Positions 26,084 through 35,618 of a DNA stretch of 37,374 nt are shown here, piece by piece. Within the stretch, counting starts at the first letter, position 1. Every line of letters starts with the position of its first letter. The translations under genes and the position numbers were made by a program. The stretch comes from Deltaproteobacteria bacterium (lineage in GTDB: Bacteria > Desulfobacterota > Desulfuromonadia > Geobacterales > Pseudopelobacteraceae): contig JAJXUW010000009.1 of assembly GCA_021782545.1 (NCBI GenBank), positions 1-37,374 of the forward strand, in the 5' to 3' direction. Below the pieces are notes generated by a model, which saw nothing but the letters and a program-made list of their open reading frames with translations, had not been told where the DNA came from and did not search any database.

Positions 26084-27907
26084 CTATTTTTCCAGGTCGA
26101 ATCCCAGCAGGTCGTCTTCGTCAAAATCAAAGACGTCGGCGCTATCACCTGATTGCTTAAGGCGGGCAGTGACATCACGAAAGGCCGGATTGGACGCCTC
26201 TATTTCGCCATAGAGCCGGGCGGCGTCAGCAGCGCGTCCCCCGGCTTCGAAGGTCAGGGCCAGTTCATACATAATCGCACATTTCTCTTCTGACGGAAGC
26301 CCCGAGTCCGCCAGCAACGATTGCAAGGCGCTTTCGGCCAGGGCGAGTTCACCTTTAGCCCGCAGGCAAGCCCCCTGTTGTATCCGGCATTCGATGCGGC
26401 GGGCCGGGTCTTCCGATGCCTGCCGGAATTCATTGATTGCCTCATCAAAAAGCCCCATCTCGCGAAAGGCGACCCCAAGGTCGTAATGAGACTGGGCATC
26501 GCCGCTCTCAGGCCCCGCTCCGTATCTGACCGTCCCCGGCGCAGTGGCTATGGTGTCGAATATGTCACTGACCGTGTCAAACCAGTCTTCACTGCTGGCG
26601 GGCTGGACCTGTGGGGATGGTTCAGTCGGCTCCTCATCAAAATCGAGCTCAATCTCTATCTCATAGGGCTCGCTGGCAGCCGCTGCCGGTAGGCCGTTGA
26701 TGGGGGCGGGGCGTTGGGCTGCTTCTTCAACCGGACCGCTTCCGCCTGTTGCTGGCTGTTCCGGTTCTTCAGGCGGCACGGTCTCTTGCATGGACGGTTC
26801 GACAACAGCCGCTGCCTGCTGAGGCAACGACACACCTGGGCCGGACAACGACGCAAGGGAGGATATCTTTGCCGTGTACTGCTCTGCGGCCTCAAGATCG
26901 CCGCAGGCGCGGCAGGAACGGATCAGTCCCTTCAGTACCCGCACGTCGATCGGCAGCAATTTTTCCAGTTCCAGATACAGCGCCTTCAGCCTGGCCGCAG
27001 CCTGTGACGCAACAAAGGCCTGCTCTGCAGACTCAAGCTGGGTGGCGGCGCCTTCCGCGTCATGTTCCGCCAACAGGCAACGGATAAGGTGCTCCCGCGG
27101 GGCCAGTTCCTGGGGGAAAAACTTGATGAAATGCTGGCAGGTGACCTTTAGCTTTGCCTGGTTGGACAGACGGTCGTACGCGGTGACGAGCAGATTCCAG
27201 ACCCACAGCAACTGGGGGTCAGCCCGCAACAATGAGTGAAGCAGCTGCGCCGCCTGCTCCCCGTTGCCCTCGTCAATCTGCTGTGCAATGACCGTTGCAG
27301 CGACATCGGCCTTGCCCGGGAACAACTGGGCAATACGCTTTACCAGCCGCTGGAAGGATGCCTCATCGCGGCGCTCCAGCACCAGACCGGCCAACGCAGC
27401 GAACACCTGGAACGCCTCGTCGAGACTGCCAAGCTGATGCAGGACTTCAGCCAGTTTCAGACGGATGTTGACGTTCTGAGGGTCCGCCTTCTGCATCGCC
27501 TGCAAGACCTTGACCGCCTCAGCCATGTTGGATTGGCGCTCGTAATACTCGAAGACCTTCTTATACTCGGCCATAGCCTGAGCGACCAGGCCATGCTTCT
27601 CATTCAGCGAGGCCAGGGTCAACGTTATGGTTATCTCATCGGGGAACAGTTTTTCGATCTGCTTGTAGACAGCGATCGCCTTCAGGTAGAAACCGCTTGC
27701 CATCAGGGCCTTGCCGACAGTGGCAAACTCAGCACGCGCCTCGTCAAGCCGGTTTACGCGGGCCAACATCTCGGCAAGACGCTGCCTGAGACGCTGATCT
27801 CCGGCATCGAGTGCCAGCGCTTCCTGATATCCTTTGATCGCCTTGTCGATCTGCCCTTTCTGCAGCAGCTTCTGGGCATCGGCTATCAGCTTTTCCTTTT
27901 TGGTCAC
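26084..27907 (-). CDS. TPR-repeat protein
   Basis: Repeated units such as AQKLLQKGQIDKAIKGYQEALALDAGD, AQSHYDLGVAFREMGLFDEAINEFRQA. GTG 27907 (MTKKEKL) with SD GGGAG preferred; track start 27949 is an upstream GTG. Confidence 0.9.
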   Translation of the reverse strand: MTKKEKLIADAQKLLQKGQIDKAIKGYQEALALDAGDQRLRQRLAEMLARVNRLDEARAEFATVGKALMASGFYLKAIAVYKQIEKLFPDEITITLTLASLNEKHGLVAQAMAEYKKVFEYYERQSNMAEAVKVLQAMQKADPQNVNIRLKLAEVLHQLGSLDEAFQVFAALAGLVLERRDEASFQRLVKRIAQLFPGKADVAATVIAQQIDEGNGEQAAQLLHSLLRADPQLLWVWNLLVTAYDRLSNQAKLKVTCQHFIKFFPQELAPREHLIRCLLAEHDAEGAATQLESAEQAFVASQAAARLKALYLELEKLLPIDVRVLKGLIRSCRACGDLEAAEQYTAKISSLASLSGPGVSLPQQAAAVVEPSMQETVPPEEPEQPATGGSGPVEEAAQRPAPINGLPAAAASEPYEIEIELDFDEEPTEPSPQVQPASSEDWFDTVSDIFDTIATAPGTVRYGAGPESGDAQSHYDLGVAFREMGLFDEAINEFRQASEDPARRIECRIQQGACLRAKGELALAESALQSLLADSGLPSEEKCAIMYELALTFEAGGRAADAARLYGEIEASNPAFRDVTARLKQSGDSADVFDFDEDDLLGFDLEK

Positions 27908-27980
27908 AGAAACTCCCGGGGCATTCCCCATCGTGGTACACAGCGGCACCTATTCACAGCATGCAACACAAAGGATAACT

Positions 27981-28009
27981 AGATTAATTTAATACAGTGT
28001 GAGTGTCAA
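27981..28009 (-). promoter_or_regulatory. Candidate sigma70 promoter of the TPR gene
   Basis: Minus strand TTGACA (28009-28004), 17 nt, TAATCT (27986-27981). Confidence 0.55.
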
Positions 28010-28132
28010 GTTGCTATCCGGTGGTTCTTCACCGTCTAGGTAAACCCTTTGACAGGACCCGCAAAATACAGTACTCACATGACAGCAAACCATGCTTCAG
28101 CACAGACTCGCCTCAGGAGGACGGCAGCGCCC

Positions 28133-29089
28133 ATGTTGATCTTGCCGCAGTCGAACCCGCTCTATCAACAGATCCCGTCTCACCATATCAACCTGCCAGA
28201 CGTGCTAACCAAGATGAGCAATGGCGGTTTCAGCGGTTATCTGAGCTATGCGTCGCCCGCGGCAGAGGCCTATCTGCTCTTTGCCAAGGGGGCGCTGACC
28301 GATCTCCTGTTGGTAGAGGACGAACGGCGCAAAACCGGTTTTGAAGCCATCAACGACCTGTTTAATCTGGTGTTGACCGCCGATGGCTTTTTCAATGTGT
28401 ACCGGATGACCATTGATGTGGTGATGTGTACCCATGCGCTCCTGTGCGGCGACCAGATCCTGCAGCCGCAAGAGGTGCGTACGGTAGATCTCAAGGCGGT
28501 GCTGGAACGGATAAAACTGGAGTCTCTGAACGGTACGGTACTCCTTTCCGCTCCTCAGCACAGTGCCATGATCTTCTACAAAGAGGGCGCGCCGATCGGT
28601 TTTTACCATGACGCCTCCCGGCAGATCGAAACTTCGCCGCAGGCGTTCCAAAAGGTTGCAGCATTACCCGACGCCACAATCCAGATACTGGGCAGCCCGC
28701 CAGCCAGCGACCTGATCTTGCACAACCTCTTGGAAATGGTCAACATCGACAGGCTCTGGGAAGCGGCACAGGCCCGTTCGGCCAGCCGAACGGCACCGGT
28801 CGCCCCAACGGCTGCCGCCCCTCCTTCCGCTGTCAGCTCTGCCCAGCTACACGAGATCACCGACGACTTGAAGGAAATCGCCACAGCCTACTTAAGCCAC
28901 CAGGGAGCAGCCTTGATTGAACAGCTGCTGGAAGAGGGAGGCGGTAGTGCACTGCTTGCCGACAGCCCCCAACGGGCCGCCTTCCTCGCTGCCGTCGCCG
29001 CTAAGTCCCTTTCCCTAGACCCCGAGGCCAAGGTAGACGAGATGGTCGACCTTATGCAATCAGAGATAGCCGGCCGGCTCTCTGTCTGA
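28133..29089 (+). CDS. Uncharacterised protein with two PATAN/DUF4388-like modules (paralog B)
   Basis: INLPDVLTKMSNGGFSGYLSY...LLFAKGALT and DLKAVLERIKLESLNGTVLL...SAMIFYKEGAPIGFYHD, colinear with the 24212 gene. Confidence 0.8.
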   Translation: MLILPQSNPLYQQIPSHHINLPDVLTKMSNGGFSGYLSYASPAAEAYLLFAKGALTDLLLVEDERRKTGFEAINDLFNLVLTADGFFNVYRMTIDVVMCTHALLCGDQILQPQEVRTVDLKAVLERIKLESLNGTVLLSAPQHSAMIFYKEGAPIGFYHDASRQIETSPQAFQKVAALPDATIQILGSPPASDLILHNLLEMVNIDRLWEAAQARSASRTAPVAPTAAAPPSAVSSAQLHEITDDLKEIATAYLSHQGAALIEQLLEEGGGSALLADSPQRAAFLAAVAAKSLSLDPEAKVDEMVDLMQSEIAGRLSV

Positions 29090-29096
29090 TCACGGC

Positions 29097-29729
29097 ATGC
29101 AACTCCACAACCTGCTCAGAGAGTATCTCGCCACTCACGGCTATTGGGTTCTGTTTATCGGCACCTTCCTTGAAGGCGAGGTCGTTCTGATCCTGGCCGG
29201 CTTTCTCGCTTTCGAAGGCTACCTGACTCTTCCCGGCGTCATCCTGGCGGCGTGGGCCGGTTCATTCACGGGCGATCAGATCTACTTTTACCTCGGCAGA
29301 ATCAAAGGCCGGTTCTTGCTGAAACGATTTCACAGTATCGCCCGCAAATTTCGCGAGGCCCTGCGCCTGGTTGAAAAATACGGCACCCTGGTGGCCTTTA
29401 TCTCCCGCTACACCTATGGATTGCGGATCATTCTCCCGATCATTCTCGGCCTCACCAAGCTGTCACCGCGCCGTTTTTTCCTCCTGAACCTGCTCAGCGC
29501 CCTCTCCTGGGCGAGCCTGTTTGCCCTGGGCGGCTATCTGTTCGGCAAGAGCGCGGCCCTGCTGTTTGATGACGTCTCGCGCTATGAGCACTGGCTGATG
29601 CTGGCCCTGCTGGCCTTGATGGCCGCCGTCTGGGCCATACACTTCTTCCATGCCTGGCGTCTCAAAAAACCGGCCCGCGACCGCTTGGCGCGCTTACGCG
29701 CTTATCATGCAACACGGAGCATCCCATGA
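29097..29729 (+). CDS. DedA-family membrane protein
   Basis: FIGTFLEGEVVLILAGFLAFEGYLTLPGVILAAWAGSFTGDQIYFYLGR, FISRYTYGLRIILPIILGLTKLSPRRF. Confidence 0.93.
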   Translation: MQLHNLLREYLATHGYWVLFIGTFLEGEVVLILAGFLAFEGYLTLPGVILAAWAGSFTGDQIYFYLGRIKGRFLLKRFHSIARKFREALRLVEKYGTLVAFISRYTYGLRIILPIILGLTKLSPRRFFLLNLLSALSWASLFALGGYLFGKSAALLFDDVSRYEHWLMLALLALMAAVWAIHFFHAWRLKKPARDRLARLRAYHATRSIP

Positions 29730-30469
29730 CCCCCCTGTTCGACAACATCGTCGTGGTGCTGGTAGAGCCCCAATCGCCCGGTAACGTAGGGATGGTCTGC
29801 CGCGCCATGAAAAACATGGGGCTTTCACGCCTGCGGTTGGTCGCCGGTTGCGACCACCATCACCATGACGCAACCATGTTCGCGGTCTCCGCCCGAGATC
29901 TACTCGAACAGGCCGAATGTTATGCCACCCTTGCCGACGCCCTTGCCGACACCAGCATCTCCGTCGGTACCACGCGGCGCACCGGCAAATACCGCCAGGA
30001 GCTCCTCACCCCACCGCAGGTCGCACATACGCTCAACCAACACACTGAAGGGACTGCCGCACTGGTTTTCGGCCGAGAGGACCATGGGCTCTCCACGGAA
30101 GAGTTATCCCTGTGTACTCTTCAGGCCACCATTCCCTCACACGAGGCGTGCGGCTCACTGAATCTGGCCCAAGCCGTCCTGATCTTTTGTTATGAGCTGT
30201 TTGGCCTGTCCCAACAAACGGGAGCGATCGGGCAGAAACGAGAGGTGGCCCCATCCGGCGAATTGGAGGCCCTTTTTAGCCACCTTGAGGGCACCTTGGC
30301 ACGTATCGGCTTCCTCAATCCGCAGAATCCAACCCACATCATGCGCTCTCTGCGTCGCGTCTTTTTCAGGGCCGGCCTTGATAGCCGAGAGGTGTCCATC
30401 CTGCGGGGGATGTTCTCCCAGATCGATTGGGCTGCCGGAGGCTTTGACGGCCGGAAGAAATCGGCATGA
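29726..30469 (+). CDS. SpoU/TrmJ-type RNA 2'-O-methyltransferase
   Basis: VVLVEPQSPGNVGMVCRAMKNMGLSRLRLV, ALVFGREDHGLSTEELSLC, IPSHEACGSLNLAQAVLIFCYELF. Confidence 0.93.
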   Translation: MTPLFDNIVVVLVEPQSPGNVGMVCRAMKNMGLSRLRLVAGCDHHHHDATMFAVSARDLLEQAECYATLADALADTSISVGTTRRTGKYRQELLTPPQVAHTLNQHTEGTAALVFGREDHGLSTEELSLCTLQATIPSHEACGSLNLAQAVLIFCYELFGLSQQTGAIGQKREVAPSGELEALFSHLEGTLARIGFLNPQNPTHIMRSLRRVFFRAGLDSREVSILRGMFSQIDWAAGGFDGRKKSA

Positions 30470-30747
30470 ACGCAACATTGATCGGTTTGGTTGCCGGCCT
30501 GCTGACCAGTGTGGCCAGTATCCCCCAGGTCGTCAAAACCTATAAGAGCCGCCACGCCCGTGACCTTTCCATCTGGCAACCGCTCCTGCTCTCGGCGGGG
30601 GTTGCATTATGGCTGATCTACGGTATGTTGATACAGGATATACCTCTCATCTTGGCAAACATTACCCCCTTGGTTTGCAACCTGGCCCTGGCGGTCATGA
30701 AATGGTGGTTCCGCCCCAACGACCCCCAGCCACAACTATTTGACTGA
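30466..30747 (+). CDS. SemiSWEET-family (PQ-loop) small transporter
   Basis: 93 aa, three TMs, GLLTSVASIPQVVKTYKSRHARDLS PQ-loop motif. Confidence 0.88.
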   Translation: MNATLIGLVAGLLTSVASIPQVVKTYKSRHARDLSIWQPLLLSAGVALWLIYGMLIQDIPLILANITPLVCNLALAVMKWWFRPNDPQPQLFD

Positions 30748-30786
30748 TTTTTAAAACAACACACTACCCTGAAGGAGGTTTTTCGT

Positions 30787-31371
30787 ATGCGCCGTGGTAT
30801 TCTTGCACTTCTCATCCTCATACTGCTGGGGCTTCTGCCCGGCTGCGGCTACAACACCATGCAGGCCAACGAAGAGGCGGTGACCGCTGCCTGGGGCAAT
30901 GTCGAATCCGCGTACCAGCGCCGCAATGACCTGATCCCCAACCTGGTGGAAGTGGTGAAAGGCTATGCCAAACACGAGGCTGACACCCTGAAGGCGGTCA
31001 CCGAGGCCCGCGCCAAGGTCGGTTCCCTGCAGCTTGGCAAAGACGTGATCAACGATCCGGCGGCACTCAACAAGTTTCAGCAGAACCAGGGTGAGATTTC
31101 CTCTGCCCTTTCACGGCTGATGGTGGTTACCGAAAAATACCCCGATCTGAAGGCCAATCAGAATTTTCTCGATCTGCAAAAGCAACTGGAAGGCACCGAA
31201 AACCGGATCAACGTGGCCCGCGAACGGTATAACCGGGCAGTGCAGACGTTCAACACCAGCATCCGCACCTTCCCCAACAGCCTGACGAACACGCTGCTGC
31301 TGCATCTAGTGCGCAAAGAGTCATTCAAAGCAGAAGAAGCGGCCAAGGTCGCTCCCAAGGTAAAATTCTGA
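30787..31371 (+). CDS. LemA-family protein
   Basis: GYNTMQANEEAVTAAWGNVESAYQRRNDLIPNLVEVVKGYAKHEADTLKAVTEARA. Confidence 0.94.
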   Translation: MRRGILALLILILLGLLPGCGYNTMQANEEAVTAAWGNVESAYQRRNDLIPNLVEVVKGYAKHEADTLKAVTEARAKVGSLQLGKDVINDPAALNKFQQNQGEISSALSRLMVVTEKYPDLKANQNFLDLQKQLEGTENRINVARERYNRAVQTFNTSIRTFPNSLTNTLLLHLVRKESFKAEEAAKVAPKVKF

Positions 31372-31395
31372 TGCGATCAAGGCCACGAGGCGGAC

Positions 31396-32289
31396 ATGCG
31401 GTTGTCTAAGCTCAAGCATATCCTGACCGGTATCCTGCTCGTAGCCATCCTTGCCGCCAACGCGCAGGCGTTGGCGGTACCCCCCCTCACGGGCAGGATC
31501 AACGACTACGCGCACCTGCTGTCGGCAGCGACCGCCCAGACGCTTGAACAGAAACTGGCGGCCTTCGAGCGGGAGACCAGCAATCAGGTAGTGCTTCTGA
31601 CCGTACCCTCGCTTGATGACGAGACCATTGAAGGGTTTGCCATCAAGGTGGGCGACGCTTGGAAGATCGGGCAGAAGGACAAAGGTAACGGCGTCATTCT
31701 TATTCTAGCCCAGAAGGAGCACAAGATCAGGATCGAGGTAGGAACCGGTCTGCAGGCCGCCCTTCCTGACATAACCGCCAGCCAGATCATTCGGACGGTG
31801 ATGGTCCCCAGACTTAAGGCCGGCGACTTTGACGCCGGCATCACGGCCGGCCTTGATGCCGTGCTTGCCGCCACCAAGGGGGAGTTCAAGGCAACCCCGG
31901 CTGACAGAAAACCGCATACAAAGAGCGGAAACCACCTGTTTACCGTACTGCTGGTGATCGCCCTGGTGTTTATTGCAGCGGCCGGTTCCACATCGCGCAT
32001 CGCCGGCGCAGTGACCGGTGGCGTGGCGCTGCCGGTGGCCGCTGCACTGGGCCTCGGTAGCACCCTTTGGCAACTAGGACTCTTCGCCGTGCTCGGCGTG
32101 GGCGCCGGTTTTCTCATCAGCCTGTTCATGGGCAACGGCCCTGGCGGGGGAGGGATCGGTGGCGGCGGCTGGGGCGGCGGCCCTACTATTTTCTACGGTG
32201 GGGGTGGTGGCTCATCGTCCGGTGGCGGCGGGGGATTCGAGGGTGGCGGCGGTGATTTCGATGGCGGGGGATCGTCCGACGACTGGTAG
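31396..32289 (+). CDS. TPM-domain (YgcG-like) membrane protein with Gly-rich tail
   Basis: GRINDYAHLLSAATAQTLEQKLAAFERETSNQVVLLTVPSLDDETIEGFAIKVGDAWKIGQKDKGNGVILILA; C-terminal GGGG-rich tail. Confidence 0.93.
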   Translation: MRLSKLKHILTGILLVAILAANAQALAVPPLTGRINDYAHLLSAATAQTLEQKLAAFERETSNQVVLLTVPSLDDETIEGFAIKVGDAWKIGQKDKGNGVILILAQKEHKIRIEVGTGLQAALPDITASQIIRTVMVPRLKAGDFDAGITAGLDAVLAATKGEFKATPADRKPHTKSGNHLFTVLLVIALVFIAAAGSTSRIAGAVTGGVALPVAAALGLGSTLWQLGLFAVLGVGAGFLISLFMGNGPGGGGIGGGGWGGGPTIFYGGGGGSSSGGGGGFEGGGGDFDGGGSSDDW

Positions 32290-32456
32290 CTGCGGCGTTC
32301 CAACAAACGGTCGAACCGCGGGGAAAACTGCAGATTAAGGATGGCGGCGTCTCGGGAAAGTTCTTTTAAAAAAGGGAACGACGATACGCGTGGGGGAAAA
32401 GGTCCGGGCACGGGTCAATGCCATGCAGCTCGAAAAGCCCCCCTTTGACACTGCTG

Positions 32457-33056
32457 TTATTTCATCAAGACCTTCAGGGCCTGCTTCAGCAACTGTTCCA
32501 CCGTCGCTCCGCTGGCGGCATCCACCTCCGCCAAGGCCTTTTTCACGTGGGGTTCTTTGTAGCCGAGATTGAGTAGCGCCGAGGTCACATCATCAAGCAG
32601 GCCTGCCGCAGGAACCGTGCGCCCCACCGCCTCGGCCGCGCTGACACCGGTATCCAGCTTGCCCGCCTTGTCGCGTAGTTCCACCACCAACCGTTCAGCG
32701 GTCTTTTTACCGATGCCCGGAATGGCCGACAGCTTATGCAGATCGCCCTGCTGGAGGGCAACCGCCAAGTGCGGCGGCTGGATATTGGAGAGGATGTCAC
32801 GGGCCATCTTGGGCCCGATGCCCGAAACCGAGATCAGCAGTTGGAAAAAGGCCTTTTCGGCCTGGGTACGGAAGCCGTAGAGCTGGATAGCATCCTCACG
32901 CACACTGGTATGGATGTGCAGGGTGACCATCCCCTCTTCAGGCAGCTCATAATAGGTGGAAAAAGGGATCGTTACGCGGTAGCCGACTCCATTAACATCG
33001 ATGATCAGATGCTCCGGTGATTTATAGGCGATTCGACCCGTTAGCAGTGCGATCAT
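32457..33056 (-). CDS. ruvA: Holliday junction DNA helicase subunit RuvA
   Basis: [70 protein letters not shown]. Confidence 0.97.
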   Translation of the reverse strand: MIALLTGRIAYKSPEHLIIDVNGVGYRVTIPFSTYYELPEEGMVTLHIHTSVREDAIQLYGFRTQAEKAFFQLLISVSGIGPKMARDILSNIQPPHLAVALQQGDLHKLSAIPGIGKKTAERLVVELRDKAGKLDTGVSAAEAVGRTVPAAGLLDDVTSALLNLGYKEPHVKKALAEVDAASGATVEQLLKQALKVLMK

Positions 33057-33589
33057 GGGCGATAATTTCTCCAGGAACCGGTCCGGCGCGAGGTAAGCAC
33101 CGCCGGGCCGGTCTTTTGACGTAGGGAATGGGAATTGAGATGGCAGATGGCCACGGCCAGGGCATCGGAGGCATCGGCCTGGGCAACCTCCGGCAGACCT
33201 AACAAGATCCGTACCATCCCCTGGACCTGTTCCTTCCCTGCCCTACCCTGCCCAACTACCGCCTGTTTGATCTGAGACGCCGTGTACTCCGCCACCGGCA
33301 GGCCGGCATGTACTGCAGCGGCAATGGCGGCGCCCCGGGCCTGCCCCAGTTTCAGGGCCGAGCGGACGTTTTCAGAGACATAGACATCCTCGATGGCCAC
33401 CGCATCGGGACCATACTCGGCGACCACCCGGCTGATCCCCTCAAAGATGATCCGCAACCGGCTTGGGAAGTCAAGGGCCCTGTCGGTAAAGATGGCGCCA
33501 TTATCCACATGCACCAAACGGCTGCCCGACTGTTCGACCAGACCGTAGCCGGTGATCCGTGAGCCGGGATCAATGCCTAAAACCCGCAT
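33053..33589 (-). CDS. ruvC: Crossover junction endodeoxyribonuclease RuvC
   Basis: [83 protein letters not shown]. Confidence 0.97.
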   Translation of the reverse strand: MRVLGIDPGSRITGYGLVEQSGSRLVHVDNGAIFTDRALDFPSRLRIIFEGISRVVAEYGPDAVAIEDVYVSENVRSALKLGQARGAAIAAAVHAGLPVAEYTASQIKQAVVGQGRAGKEQVQGMVRILLGLPEVAQADASDALAVAICHLNSHSLRQKTGPAVLTSRRTGSWRNYRP

Positions 33590-34044
33590 CCGCCACCATT
33601 TTTGAGGTGATATTTCTGATGGTACGCCTCCGCTTCCCAGAAGGGGCCGGCGGGGACGATCTCGGTGACCACGGAGCGCCGGTAACGGCCCGAACGGTCA
33701 AGTGCATCTTTTGCGGCCTCGGCCAGACGACGCTGCTCCTCAGAGTGATAGAAGATGGCCGAACGGTACTGGGTACCGCAGTCTGGCCCCTGTTGGTTCA
33801 GCTGCGTCGGATCATGGGCCTGCCAGAACGCCGCAAGCAGTTGTTCATAGCTGATCTTGACGGGATCATAGGTGATTTCCACCGCCTCGGCATGGCCGGT
33901 AGTCCCACTGCAGACCTGCTGATAGGTGGGGGAGTCCAGATTGCCGCCGGTATACCCGACCCGAGTGGCTTCAACACCCGTCAGATCATAAAACGACTCT
34001 TCAACCCCCCAAAAACAGCCGGCAGCAAAGGTCGCCTTCTCCAT
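33577..34044 (-). CDS. msrA: Peptide-methionine (S)-S-oxide reductase
   Basis: [65 protein letters not shown]. Confidence 0.97.
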   Translation of the reverse strand: MEKATFAAGCFWGVEESFYDLTGVEATRVGYTGGNLDSPTYQQVCSGTTGHAEAVEITYDPVKISYEQLLAAFWQAHDPTQLNQQGPDCGTQYRSAIFYHSEEQRRLAEAAKDALDRSGRYRRSVVTEIVPAGPFWEAEAYHQKYHLKNGGGCGF

Positions 34045-34092
34045 CGCCCCCCCTCCCCTAACAGCAAGGGGGCCCTCAAGCCCCCTGCTTCA

Positions 34093-34836
34093 CTACATCA
34101 GCTTTTCCATCTCATCCGCAGAGATGTCGAAGTTGGCATAGACATTCTGCACGTCGTCGTTATCCTCCAGCCGATCCATCAGCCGGAGCATGCTTTCGGC
34201 CTGTTTCCCCTCCAGAGGCACCATGGTCTGGGGGATCATGGTAACCTCAGCGCTCTGGCTGGTGAACCCCTTGGCCGCCAGGGCATCCCGCACCTCGATG
34301 AAGGACGAGGGATCGGTGGTCACTTCGATCTGTTCCACATCTTCAGAGACATCCTCAGCCCCTGCCTCTAGAGCGGCCTCGAACAACTGGTCGAAATCCA
34401 CTGAACGATCGTAGATGATCAGCCCCTTTTTATCGAACATCCAGGACACGCAGCCGGTCTCGCCCATGTTGCCGTTGGCCTTGGTGAAGATGCTGCGGAC
34501 CTCCGACACGGTGCGATTCCGGTTGTCGGTCAACACTTCCACCAGCACCGCCACACCGCCAGGGCCGTAGCCTTCGTAGACGATCTCCTCGTAGGTGACC
34601 CCCTCCATCCCGCCGGTCCCCTTCTTGATGGCCCGCTCGATATTGTCCTTTGGCATATTCTCGGCCTTGGCCTTATCGATAGCAGTCCGCAGCCGAGGGT
34701 TGGCGGCCGGGTCACCGCCTCCCAGCTTGGCCGCCACCGAAATCTCCTTGATCAGCTTGGTAAAGACCTTACCCCGCTTGGCATCGGCGGCGCCCTTTTT
34801 GTGTTTGATGGTGCTCCATTTATTATGACCCGACAT
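34093..34836 (-). CDS. YebC/PmpR-family protein
   Basis: [73 protein letters not shown]. Confidence 0.97.
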   Translation of the reverse strand: MSGHNKWSTIKHKKGAADAKRGKVFTKLIKEISVAAKLGGGDPAANPRLRTAIDKAKAENMPKDNIERAIKKGTGGMEGVTYEEIVYEGYGPGGVAVLVEVLTDNRNRTVSEVRSIFTKANGNMGETGCVSWMFDKKGLIIYDRSVDFDQLFEAALEAGAEDVSEDVEQIEVTTDPSSFIEVRDALAAKGFTSQSAEVTMIPQTMVPLEGKQAESMLRLMDRLEDNDDVQNVYANFDISADEMEKLM

Positions 34837-35004
34837 CTCCCGCTCCTTGCCAATGGAATCTGCGACTGCCCAGCCAGGCAGAAACGCATTTTTTTAGCAT
34901 GGCATCCCGCGGACTGTCCAGCGCTAAAATACGTCTCCACAGCTGGACAGGCGAGCCACATCCTGCTACCTTAAAACGATCAATGGTCCAGCGAGGAACG
35001 CCCC

Positions 35005-35379
35005 ATGCCCCACAGATTAAGAATCTTTCTTCTCGCGTCGGGGATATCCCTGCACCTGCTCTTGGCCGGCTGTTCGGCCATTCCGATCAGCCAAAAAGGC
35101 GGCGACCCGCCCCCCGTCCTGTCGCAGGATGAACTGCTCCGCCCCTATGTGACCCTCGGACGCATTTCAATCGTCAGAGAGGTCTATTTCAGCGACTACA
35201 CCCTCGAGCCGAACCTGTATGAATGGGGAATCCAGGCGCTACGCGCCGAAGCGGACAAGATGGACGCCGATGCCGTGATACTGCCGGAAATCAGCAGCCG
35301 CGCCATCACCATCGTCCTGTTCCCCGCCTTTCCGGCAAGCGAGTACCGGGCCCGCGGGGTAGCCATCAAATTTAAATAA
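35005..35379 (+). CDS. Small putative lipoprotein
   Basis: N-terminal signal with lipobox LHLLLAGCSA; otherwise unassigned. Confidence 0.65.
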   Translation: MPHRLRIFLLASGISLHLLLAGCSAIPISQKGGDPPPVLSQDELLRPYVTLGRISIVREVYFSDYTLEPNLYEWGIQALRAEADKMDADAVILPEISSRAITIVLFPAFPASEYRARGVAIKFK

Positions 35380-35381
35380 TA

Positions 35382-35411
35382 TTGACAAATCCGATCACAA
35401 AACAGTATACG
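35382..35411 (+). promoter_or_regulatory. Candidate promoter of tRNA-Cys
   Basis: TTGACA (35382-35387), 18 nt, TATACG (35406-35411). Confidence 0.5.
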
Positions 35412-35432
35412 TATTATTCTTCATTACAAAAT

Positions 35433-35507
<75 letters not shown>

Positions 35508-35518
35508 AAAAAGTGCCG

Positions 35519-35546
35519 GCACCTAGAGCAATCTAGGTGCTTTTTT
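35519..35546 (+). terminator. Rho-independent terminator after tRNA-Cys
   Basis: gcacctagagcaatctaggtgcttttttc: GCACCTAG stem followed by six T. Confidence 0.88.
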
Positions 35547-35618
35547 CATTTTACCGGCCAATGCCTCGTTGCAGCTTACACCGGCAGCACGCTCATAAGC
35601 AGACCATAATGCGGGACC

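Noticed and set aside
31396-32289. Gly-rich C-terminus of the TPM protein as a novel low-complexity structural protein
   Set aside because: Gly-rich tails are typical of YgcG/TPM proteins, and the adjacent LemA gene is the usual partner.
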